A stretch of DNA of 7,663 nt from Candidatus Kuenenia stuttgartensis (GTDB taxonomy: Bacteria > Planctomycetota > Planctomycetia > Isosphaerales > Isosphaeraceae), in the NCBI GenBank assembly GCA_945874095.1, contig CAMCFM010000195.1, positions 1 through 7,663 on the forward strand, in the 5' to 3' direction. Positions 1-5,852 of this stretch are shown here, piece by piece. A program made the position numbers and the translations under genes. The notes below the pieces were generated by a model. The model made no database searches. It was not told where the DNA came from and saw only the letters and a list, made by a program, of their open reading frames with translations. Position 1 is the stretch's first letter. Each line of letters opens with the position of its first letter.

Positions 1-860
1 GCATCCACACCAAAAAACAGAGGAAATGTGATTCCGCCCGGCACAGCAATGGCATAAGTGAGCCCTCTGATGATATCGGTCATGTGACGATTATTCTTGG
101 CAGCTGCGTCGATTAAATCACCGCCGAGAAATTGGCATGCCCACATATAACCACCAAGGCCTGAGAGAATGGCACCGATTTTAATGAACGATGATTTGGA
201 AAAACCTGTTTGAATTATCGCAGCAATCGAGCCAAGAATCACAGCCATCAGGCCTAGCGCCGAGAAGCTCATGGAAGCTCCTGTGAGTGATCCGATCAGA
301 ACCGCCATGACAAGTTGCGACTTCCATTTCTTGTCGATATTTATGATTTCCGAATGTAATGTATAAGAGATGGCCCAGAGGACGGCAAAAATGGCGGCGG
401 CTGAGAGGCTGTAAGTGGCTGCCGAAAACCACCAGGGCACTTCCAGGCAGGCCGATGATACTCCCGTGAAGACTAATGTCATGGCTGCGATATCAGCACT
501 TCCTGTAATCTGACGCACCCATCCGGCCATGACGGCGAGAAATAAGAGCCATGATCCTAACGCAAATAAAGTGAATGCGGTTGGTATCAGATTCAGATGA
601 TTTTCAAAGACGCGGACAATGGCAGCAGTGGCCAGTTCAAACCCTGGGGCAACGTGTTCGCTGAACGGTCGAAATAATTGTTTCATCAAGGTCAGGGTGC
701 GGGCATCGACCAGTCGTATGACATCGTCACCTAAAATGGTTGGTTTTGTGAGGCGTCTGGAATGGAATCCGATCACGATCAGAGCGACGCATAGCCACTT
801 CAAATAAGAAAAACTTTTGGGAACCGTCGAACAGTCTGAACCTGAGAACTTGGCATCCAT
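1..860 (-). CDS. Polytopic membrane protein, GT-C glycosyltransferase-like (3' end outside window)
   Basis: An open frame runs from an ATG at 858-860 to the left edge without a stop, giving 286 codons of an incomplete gene. The product is a multi-pass inner-membrane protein. A hydrophobic helix lies near residues 20-32, then a loop of about 60 residues with the acidic pair D45-D46 and the motif LFRPFSEH (62-69). Further hydrophobic stretches lie near 92-113, 125-140, 147-168, 182-216, 227-245 and 265-285. An N-terminal helix followed by an outer loop with an acidic pair is the layout of GT-C glycosyltransferases that use lipid-linked sugars (PMT/ArnT-like), and many planctomycete hypotheticals look like this. 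The family assignment is inference from topology; membrane location is firm. An AAGGG-type ribosome site lies about 10 bases before the ATG, and an in-frame stop at 882-884 limits the start to this ATG or a TTG nine bases upstream. It stands alone, behind the terminator of the neighbouring PEP-CTERM gene. Confidence 0.72.
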   Translation of the reverse strand, partial: MDAKFSGSDCSTVPKSFSYLKWLCVALIVIGFHSRRLTKPTILGDDVIRLVDARTLTLMKQLFRPFSEHVAPGFELATAAIVRVFENHLNLIPTAFTLFALGSWLLFLAVMAGWVRQITGSADIAAMTLVFTGVSSACLEVPWWFSAATYSLSAAAIFAVLWAISYTLHSEIINIDKKWKSQLVMAVLIGSLTGASMSFSALGLMAVILGSIAAIIQTGFSKSSFIKIGAILSGLGGYMWACQFLGGDLIDAAAKNNRHMTDIIRGLTYAIAVPGGITFPLFFGVD

Positions 861-1205
861 GCGTTTCAATCCCTTCGAACGTCATTCCAAACCCTATCGG
901 TATCCATAGGTTAACATGAATTTGTTGTATCGAACAGGGGCAGAGGCTCGCCAAGATAAATCCGGATCATAAACAAGCGTCCGATAATCACTATTATGGT
1001 TTAAAGATTACGAAATGTCTGAGATATAAGAGTTTTACGGCTTTTTGCGGACGGATTTCACGTAAGCCATCTGGGTTTATGGCACACAACTGGAGATGTA
1101 GAAAGACGTCGCATCGGGTTCTAAAGTTGTTTCTGAAATTAGATTTACGTTCATTAATAGGCTAAAACATAAGCACTGGCCATGATTTCACTCTTGAAAC
1201 TCAAC
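861..1205. other. Intergenic region upstream of the membrane-protein gene
   Basis: No open frame here looks like a gene. The stretch is AT-richer than its neighbours and must hold the promoter and leader of the minus-strand membrane-protein gene. On the minus strand a TTGGCG at 946-951 and a GATACA at 923-928 are 17 bases apart, a weak sigma70-like pair; several better-than-random hexamers are expected in AT-rich DNA, so I do not call it a promoter. An imperfect 18-base palindrome sits at 893-910 inside the presumed leader, and a 5-base inverted repeat (ATAAT/ATTAT, 4-base loop) at 984-997. Nothing else was recognised. Confidence 0.5.
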
Positions 1206-1251
1206 AAAAACCGGGAGCCCCCCACGCCCTGTTACAACTGGGCGTGGGGGG
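1206..1251 (-). terminator. Intrinsic terminator of the beta-propeller PEP-CTERM gene
   Basis: A perfect 12-base-pair stem is formed by CCCCCCACGCCC (1218-1229) and GGGCGTGGGGGG (1240-1251), with a 10-base loop. Read on the minus strand it lies about 23 bases after the TGA stop and is followed, after about 8 bases, by a run of five T (the complement of 1206-1210). The T run is short and slightly displaced, but the stem is strong and GC-rich. It separates the propeller gene from the membrane-protein gene downstream. A related but degenerate hairpin follows the other PEP-CTERM gene. Confidence 0.75.
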
Positions 1252-1364
1252 AAGATCCCTCCCGGCAAGTTGGCTCAGCCCAGTCGAGCCTTGCGGCGAC
1301 GTGCCACGGCGGCCATCATGCCCGAGGCGATGGCGGTCAGAGCGTAGGTGGAGGGCTCGGGGAC
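1215..1364 (-). repeat. Shared PEP-CTERM tail / 3' UTR / terminator module, copy 1
   Basis: This stretch covers the PEP-CTERM sorting tail, stop codon, about 23 bases of 3' UTR and the terminator hairpin. Its counterpart is at 2476-2631. An ungapped hand alignment of 1251-1364 with 2518-2631 gives 12 mismatches in 114 bases. The hairpins 1220-1249 and 2479-2508 differ at 4 of 30. The G run between these blocks is 6 bases longer in copy 2. Identity continues past the stop codon into non-coding DNA and ends abruptly where the mature protein domains begin. Confidence 0.85.
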
Positions 1365-2192
1365 TGGGGTGGTGTCAAACATCGCCAGGCTTTTGAATTG
1401 TCCTGCTATGCTTGAGCCCCAGCCCGAGGTGATCAGGGCACCAGTGGAGGCATTGTATTTGTTGATCGAAGTGCCACCACTTACAAAAAGATAGCCGTTG
1501 TAAGCCACAACGCCGAATGCACCCGATTGGATGAGCTCTCCAGAGCTGCCGAACGAGGTGTCGACATTGCCGCTCAGGTCATATTTCCTGACTTTGTTGC
1601 TTCCGGCCACGTAAATCGAATTGCCGCTGACATAGAGAGATTCCGGATTGGACGCATAACTGAAGAGCGTCGTTCCGTTTTTAGAGACCTTGTCTCCGGA
1701 GTTCTGCGCAGCGTAGAGATTGCCACTGGCGTCGTAGCCGAGCCCCTGAGTGTTTCCCGGGAGCGTGAACGACGTGGTGGAGGTTGCCGTGCCGCCGGCA
1801 AGGCTATAAATGTTGGCGTTGCCACCGCCCACGTATTGAGCCACGGCCAGCGTGGAATTGACCGGGTTGAAAGCGATACCGATATTGCTCCAGCCGGGAT
1901 TGGAGATTTGGGAGTAGCCAGAGATCGAACCGCCTGCGCTTGTCACGCCAACAACGGTTGAGTTGGAATAATTCGTTGCAAAGACGTTGCCATTGTTGTC
2001 GGCGGCAGCGCCCCAGAAGTTGGCGCCAGTTTGGTTTACCAGCGTTGTGCGTGCACCTGTGTCCACGTCAAACTTGTAGATATAAGTGCCGCCAACGGCG
2101 AAAAAATCAACCGCCCGGGCCGAGCCGGTGAACTTAAAACCAATGACGGCGACGATCGGCAAGACAAGCCGTAAAACGCGATTTGGAAACAT
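1275..2192 (-). CDS. PEP-CTERM secreted protein with six-repeat (NHL/YVTN-like) beta-propeller
   Basis: A 305-residue exported protein. Residues 1-27 form a signal peptide: basic start (R5, R8), hydrophobic core about 9-22, and an ARA site predicting cleavage between A27 and V28. The mature part has six repeats near residues 29-46, 63-88, 104-134, 150-173, 185-208 and 227-251. They follow a loose pattern of a turn, GN, then Y/F-V-A and a KYD-x-TG end, typical of NHL or YVTN-type six-bladed propellers. The C-terminus is a full PEP-CTERM sorting signal: VPEP at 277-280, hydrophobic helix 283-297, and a basic end with RRRK at 298-301. In PEP-CTERM/exosortase systems this tail holds the protein in the inner membrane until it is processed and surface-sorted. 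No exosortase is in the window. A TGAGGA ribosome site lies about 9 bases before the ATG. The ligand or role is unknown; a carbohydrate-matrix or adhesion role is only a guess. Confidence 0.9.
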   Translation of the reverse strand: MFPNRVLRLVLPIVAVIGFKFTGSARAVDFFAVGGTYIYKFDVDTGARTTLVNQTGANFWGAAADNNGNVFATNYSNSTVVGVTSAGGSISGYSQISNPGWSNIGIAFNPVNSTLAVAQYVGGGNANIYSLAGGTATSTTSFTLPGNTQGLGYDASGNLYAAQNSGDKVSKNGTTLFSYASNPESLYVSGNSIYVAGSNKVRKYDLSGNVDTSFGSSGELIQSGAFGVVAYNGYLFVSGGTSINKYNASTGALITSGWGSSIAGQFKSLAMFDTTPVPEPSTYALTAIASGMMAAVARRRKARLG

Positions 2193-2478
2193 GCGTATTG
2201 ATCCTCAAAGGGAGATGATTTTCATTCGAGTCCCGGGAAGCAAACAGATTGCCCCCTATATCAAGTAAGAAAACCGGATGGAATTTCCCTCATCAAGTCA
2301 AAAAAAGTTGACGGTCTTGAAGCCTGAAGTTGTTTTTAATTGATTTGGCCTCCAGTAGAGGCATCGATTCACAGAAACGTCCGCACGAGATCAAATCAAA
2401 CAAACCAATGTGCATGTGGCCCTAAATCCAGAATCATCACGAAAATCGGAAGTTACATTTGGCCTGATCCTAGGGAGA
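2193..2478. other. Intergenic region between the two PEP-CTERM genes
   Basis: No plausible gene. It holds the leader and presumably the promoter of the propeller PEP-CTERM gene on the minus strand. The ribosome site (TGAGGA on the minus strand) lies about 9 bases before that gene's ATG. A minus-strand GATATA near 2256-2261 is a possible -10-like element, but no -35 element at proper spacing was found. On the plus strand a TTGACG at 2309-2314 faces away from the gene and has no good -10 partner. Confidence 0.45.
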
Positions 2479-2631
2479 CCCCACGCCCTGCTTCAACCGG
2501 ACGTGGGGGGGGGGGGTGAAGATCGCTCCCGGCAAGTTGGTTCAGCCCATTCGAGCCTTGCGGCGGCGTGCCACGGCGGCCATCATGCCGGTGGCGATGG
2601 CGGCCAGGGCGTGGGTGGTTGGCTCGGGTAC
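2476..2631 (-). repeat. Shared PEP-CTERM tail / 3' UTR / hairpin module, copy 2
   Basis: This is the counterpart of 1215-1364. It has the last ~30 codons of the choice-of-anchor gene, its TGA stop, the 3' UTR and the hairpin. Substitutions relative to copy 1 include synonymous changes, amino-acid changes and 3' UTR changes. The G run next to the hairpin has grown to 12 bases here, against 6 in copy 1. Confidence 0.85.
2479..2508 (-). terminator. Degenerate terminator-like hairpin after the second PEP-CTERM gene
   Basis: CCCCACG (2479-2485) pairs with CGTGGGG (2502-2508). A C-A mismatch follows, then two more G-C pairs, and the loop is about 10 bases. It is the homologue of the strong hairpin after the other PEP-CTERM gene. 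The stem is broken by one mismatch, and on the minus strand no T run follows. It may still slow polymerase, but intrinsic termination is doubtful. The stem can slip along the adjacent 12-base G run (2505-2516), giving alternative pairing registers. Confidence 0.45.
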
Positions 2632-3216
2632 GGCAACCGTTGAAACGGAACCCTGTACCCAATAATTATTAAAGGTTGACCATCCGCTGCCTGACGGATT
2701 GAATGTAGATCCGAGCGAACCTGTGGTTAATGTGCCCGAACTGTCACTGATTATTCCAGTCCATGCATACCCGCTTGAGTTAGGAGGCATATCTGTAGAA
2801 GTCAGGGTAATCCAATAATTCGTAGAAGGGCTGAGTGTCCGGTTCAGGCCTGTGAATGAAAAGTCTGTCAAGGTGGTCGTCAGTGAACTGACCGGAACAG
2901 ACCCGATAGGCGTGCCTACGATACTGCCCGGAGTGCTATTTGCTCCAGACGCGTTGTAAATCGCGATCGTGACGTTACCATATCCAGCAGGACTTAATAC
3001 ATCATTCGCTAGTTTTACGGTAACGGTGTCGATCAGATACTCCGTTGGGGTTGTTTTGAATGAAAGCCCCACTCCAGTGGAACTTGAAACTTGTGTCCAT
3101 ATATCTACGGGCTTTGAAAGCGTATTGTATAAATCCACCGCCCGAACCATTGAGCTGGAGGCCAGGCTGAAGAGAACGGCCAGGGTGGCCGTGAGCGAAC
3201 GAAGTTGCAGTTTCAT
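2542..3216 (-). CDS. PEP-CTERM secreted protein, choice-of-anchor R-like domain
   Basis: A 224-residue exported protein. The ATG at 3214-3216 is preferred over the adjacent TTG at 3217-3219; an AAAGGA ribosome site ends about 9 bases before the ATG. The signal peptide spans residues 1-26, with K2 and R6, a hydrophobic core about 8-20, and VRA cleavage between A26 and V27. The mature domain (about 27-190) is rich in S, T, G and N. It has the layout of the choice-of-anchor R family: an early SFKTT with strands after it, a central strand with YNASG and TPGSIVG, then SPSTNYWITLTS and a closing W-containing strand. Such domains occur with several surface-anchoring signals. Here the anchor is PEP-CTERM: VPEP at 196-199, a hydrophobic helix, and RRRK at 217-220. 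The tail is almost identical to that of the neighbouring propeller protein, while the mature domains are unrelated. Assigning the R subtype is from memory of the pattern; the sorting signal is clear. Function unknown. Confidence 0.87.
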   Translation of the reverse strand: MKLQLRSLTATLAVLFSLASSSMVRAVDLYNTLSKPVDIWTQVSSSTGVGLSFKTTPTEYLIDTVTVKLANDVLSPAGYGNVTIAIYNASGANSTPGSIVGTPIGSVPVSSLTTTLTDFSFTGLNRTLSPSTNYWITLTSTDMPPNSSGYAWTGIISDSSGTLTTGSLGSTFNPSGSGWSTFNNYWVQGSVSTVAVPEPTTHALAAIATGMMAAVARRRKARMG

Positions 3217-3473
3217 CAATGAATTTCCTTTCGAGCAATCTTGGGTCTGAATACCTTCCGATAGAGTGATTTAGAGACCAACACAGCCCCTTCAATGAGC
3301 ACATGTTCTAAACCCCCGCTAATAACTAAGAATTTTGATCGAGAAGTCCCTCAGGAAAACGAGAATAAATTTTCAGGAAAACCATCCGTTCGATCATAAT
3401 CGATAATCCAGCTAGAAAAACCGATGGTCGGCTTCGAACCGCTCTTGAACATTTGGCGGATTGGATTGACAAT
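3217..3473. other. Divergent intergenic region between the PEP-CTERM gene and the kinase-sigma unit
   Basis: The 257 bases separate two divergent transcription units and should hold both promoters. Visible elements are the minus-strand ribosome site of the PEP-CTERM gene, two exact copies of TCAGGAAAAC (listed separately), and two -10-like hexamers on the plus strand, CATAAT (3395-3400) and GATAAT (3402-3407). The in-frame stop at 3366-3368 closes the kinase frame upstream, so the kinase start must lie after it. Confidence 0.5.
3351..3400 (+). promoter_or_regulatory. Direct-repeat operator-like site with possible promoter for the kinase-sigma unit
   Basis: The 10-base word TCAGGAAAAC occurs exactly at 3351-3360 and 3373-3382. 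The starts are 22 bases apart, close to two helical turns, so both copies face the same side of the DNA. A CATAAT hexamer (5 of 6 to the sigma70 -10 consensus) lies at 3395-3400. The second repeat copy then covers the -35 position (TTCAGG at 17-base spacing, a poor match to TTGACA). This arrangement fits an activator or an alternative sigma factor binding the repeats. The repeats are seen; the promoter function is inference. Confidence 0.35.
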
Positions 3474-5852
3474 ATGTCGAATTACGAGTCATTTGACACA
3501 CTTTTCCAGTGCTTCATGATGCATGAATCCAGAGCTTCCGACATCTTCTGCGAAGTGTATTCGCTTTCTCCAGAGCAACGCTCAGGCCGAATCCGCGAGC
3601 TGACCGAAGGCGACATCGAACTCGAAAATCTGGTCTATGGGCTATTCTCAGCATTTGAGCGGAATCCCAATTTTCTTGAGCCAGAAGTCGTCCTTGAGGA
3701 ATCGATGGACGATTCCACCAGAACACTCTCCCCCGGAACTCAAATCGGACCGTACAGGGTTGTCAGGCTGATCGCCAGAGGCGGCATGGGGCAGGTCTTT
3801 CTGGTCGAACAGAAATCTCCCATCCAAAGGTTGCTCGCCCTCAAGCTGATTGATTCGCCAGATGCCAGTGCGGCCACAACCTTGCGGTTCGAGCTGGAAC
3901 GTCAAACCCTGGCCATTTTGAATCACCCCTACATCGCCAAGGTGATCGACGGCGGGACGCTCCCCAACAAGACCCCTTTTTTGGTCATGGAATATGTGGA
4001 GGGCGAGCCTCTTGGCAGCTTCATCGCCAGCCATTCTGTTGATGTTATGAAGCGAATCCGGCTTTTCCTCAAAATCTGCGATGCCGTGCGCCATGCCCAC
4101 CAGAAAGGGGTTATCCATCGGGATTTGAAGCCGTCCAACATCATCGTTCAGCTTCTGGACGATCACCTGGTTCCCAAAGTGATCGACTTCGGCCTGGCCA
4201 AGTGGCTCCTGCCACAGGAATCAGGCATCACGATCGACAGCGGCCCTTTACGCGTGCTGGGAACACTGCCGTACATCTGCCCTGAACTGCTTCAGAATGA
4301 AATCCCTGAGGTGGATATTCGCTCGGATGTTTACGCCCTCGGCATGCTTTTTTACTTCATGATGACAGGCCAGAATCCATTTCAGTCGGCCAGTGATTCA
4401 AAAAATGTGACAGATCTGGAGCTGATCAGGCGCATTCGCGAGGACGACCCGGAACGGCCCTCCGTGTACCTTTCAAAGAATATAAGCCAGCCCAACACTG
4501 CGAAATTTCATTTGGAATTCCGCCAGTTGCCTGGAACTCTGGCAGAGGATATCGACTGGATCACCATCAAAGCACTTGAGAAGAACCTCCACCGACGCTA
4601 TGAAAGCGTGGCCGAGCTTGTGGCCGATGTGCGCAGTGCCCTGAATTTCCAGCCGATTCTGGCCGGCCCTCCGGATCTTAAATACAAGGCCCTGAAATAT
4701 GCCAGACGCAACTGGATCAGCCTGTTTTTAGGAGCGGCCGCCTCAGTGGCCTGCGCCGGGCTTGTGGTGGGATATTTTCAAGCCCGATCAGCACAGAAGT
4801 CGGCTTACGAGCGTCTCCAGCAAAGCATCTTAGCCACTCAGGCCATGCAGCAGGCCCGCGAGGAGGCAAACCAGAGCAATATCGATCTGCGAAAAGCTTT
4901 GAACGATTCTGAGCAGCACCGTCGCGAAGCCGAATCGATTTCAGGCTTTCTGGAAGAGGTTTTCGCCCGGCCCAGGCCCGGCAAGTCGGGAAGTGACTTG
5001 AAAGTGGCGGATGTGCTTGTCGATGCATCAAAAACCATTCAGGCCAATCCAAGCATTCCACCCATCGCCAAAGCCAGTCTGTTACACACGATGGGCAATA
5101 CACTGAGGGCTTTGGGGATGGATGGTCAAGCCATCAAGCCATTGACTGAAGCATTGCAGATGAGGGACGAACTTTTGGGGAAAACATCGCCTGAAACGAT
5201 TTCCACAGCGGCACAGCTTGGCCGAACTTATACGTCGTTGAAACGCGATCAAGATGCAATCCGGATTTACGAAGATCGGCTGGCCGCCCTTCGCACCGAC
5301 CCATCGGCCGATCTGGATGCCCAGGTGACCATGATGAATAATCTGGCGGTGAGCTACGACCACCTCGGCCAAATGGATCGTTCAGAAAAACTACGTCTGG
5401 AAATGCTACAGATCTTGCCGAAATTGCCTGAAGGTACGTTGACCATTGCTTTGATTGAACGAAATGTGGCCTTGCTCCACCTGAAAAAAGGCGATTATCC
5501 GAAGGCGGCCGAATTCTTTGAGAAAGCGGTCCTGAGGCTTGAAAAGAACCTTGGGCAGAACTCTCCTCAGACATTGTCCGTGCGCAACTTCTTGATCTTG
5601 GCATTGTTGCATTTTGATCAGGATAGGGCCAGGCAGCAGCTGGATCTGAACGAGGCCGGCATTCGCCAGCGTTATAAGCCATCGCAAAAACGATTTACCG
5701 ATTTACTTCGTGCTGTGGCTGCAAATTTCGAAAAGCTGGGAGATCAGGCGCAGGCCCGGCGAATTTTCGACGAGCTTGATCAAATCAAACGCGATGTCAA
5801 AACACAGGACCCCATGGATCAATCCGAGCAAGAGGTGAGCCGTGGCCAATAA
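3474..5852 (+). CDS. Transmembrane Ser/Thr protein kinase (Hanks-type) with C-terminal TPR-like half
   Basis: Residues are counted from the ATG at 3474 (792 aa). An in-frame TTG seven codons earlier is possible; neither start has a good ribosome site. Residues 1-75 are an acidic helical N-terminus usual in planctomycete kinases. The kinase domain covers about 92-390: glycine loop ARGGMG (101-106), ATP-binding K124, helix-C E142, HRDLKPSN (215-222) with catalytic D217, DFG at 238-240, CPE in place of APE (269-271), and D285 of subdomain IX. All catalytic residues are present; the first loop glycine is alanine. One membrane segment (about 413-435) follows, then a coiled coil (about 440-495), then TPR-like helical pairs from about 530 to 770, probably on the outer side of the membrane. 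Expected role: phosphorylating cytoplasmic proteins in response to something bound by the TPR part. The stop overlaps the downstream sigma-factor gene, which suggests the partner. Planctomycetes have many such kinases, and the substrate here is unknown. Confidence 0.95.
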   Translation: MSNYESFDTLFQCFMMHESRASDIFCEVYSLSPEQRSGRIRELTEGDIELENLVYGLFSAFERNPNFLEPEVVLEESMDDSTRTLSPGTQIGPYRVVRLIARGGMGQVFLVEQKSPIQRLLALKLIDSPDASAATTLRFELERQTLAILNHPYIAKVIDGGTLPNKTPFLVMEYVEGEPLGSFIASHSVDVMKRIRLFLKICDAVRHAHQKGVIHRDLKPSNIIVQLLDDHLVPKVIDFGLAKWLLPQESGITIDSGPLRVLGTLPYICPELLQNEIPEVDIRSDVYALGMLFYFMMTGQNPFQSASDSKNVTDLELIRRIREDDPERPSVYLSKNISQPNTAKFHLEFRQLPGTLAEDIDWITIKALEKNLHRRYESVAELVADVRSALNFQPILAGPPDLKYKALKYARRNWISLFLGAAASVACAGLVVGYFQARSAQKSAYERLQQSILATQAMQQAREEANQSNIDLRKALNDSEQHRREAESISGFLEEVFARPRPGKSGSDLKVADVLVDASKTIQANPSIPPIAKASLLHTMGNTLRALGMDGQAIKPLTEALQMRDELLGKTSPETISTAAQLGRTYTSLKRDQDAIRIYEDRLAALRTDPSADLDAQVTMMNNLAVSYDHLGQMDRSEKLRLEMLQILPKLPEGTLTIALIERNVALLHLKKGDYPKAAEFFEKAVLRLEKNLGQNSPQTLSVRNFLILALLHFDQDRARQQLDLNEAGIRQRYKPSQKRFTDLLRAVAANFEKLGDQAQARRIFDELDQIKRDVKTQDPMDQSEQEVSRGQ
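5831..5844 (+). promoter_or_regulatory. Ribosome binding site that sets the GTG start of the sigma factor
   Basis: AGAGG (5831-5835) lies inside the last codons of the kinase gene, 6 bases before the GTG at 5842-5844. It is the clearest Shine-Dalgarno sequence in the window and supports the GTG start, which overlaps the kinase stop (5850-5852). A ribosome finishing the kinase would be placed on this site, so the two genes are probably translationally coupled. Confidence 0.7.

Noticed and set aside
181..432. Short minus-strand open frame within the left-edge region
   Set aside because: It lies in a different frame from the long edge-truncated membrane-protein frame, which has a proper start, hydrophobic helices and no stop over 286 codons.
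1527..1961. Plus-strand 144-codon open frame opposite the propeller PEP-CTERM gene
   Set aside because: Arginine- and alanine-rich shadow of the propeller repeats; the minus-strand gene has a signal peptide, repeats and sorting tail.
2309..2340. A plus-strand sigma70 promoter starting with TTGACG
   Set aside because: No acceptable -10 hexamer at 16-18 bases, and no plus-strand gene follows it.
1215..2631. The repeated module read as an insertion sequence or MITE
   Set aside because: No terminal inverted repeats, no target-site duplication and no transposase were seen; the repeat contains coding sequence for a functional sorting tail.
3648..4166. Minus-strand 172-codon open frame inside the kinase gene
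   Set aside because: It is antisense to the conserved kinase catalytic core, its product resembles no family I know, and the plus-strand frame explains the conservation.
5134..5682. Minus-strand 182-codon open frame opposite the TPR-like region
   Set aside because: Low-complexity composition typical of an antisense shadow, no ribosome site of note, and no recognisable domain.
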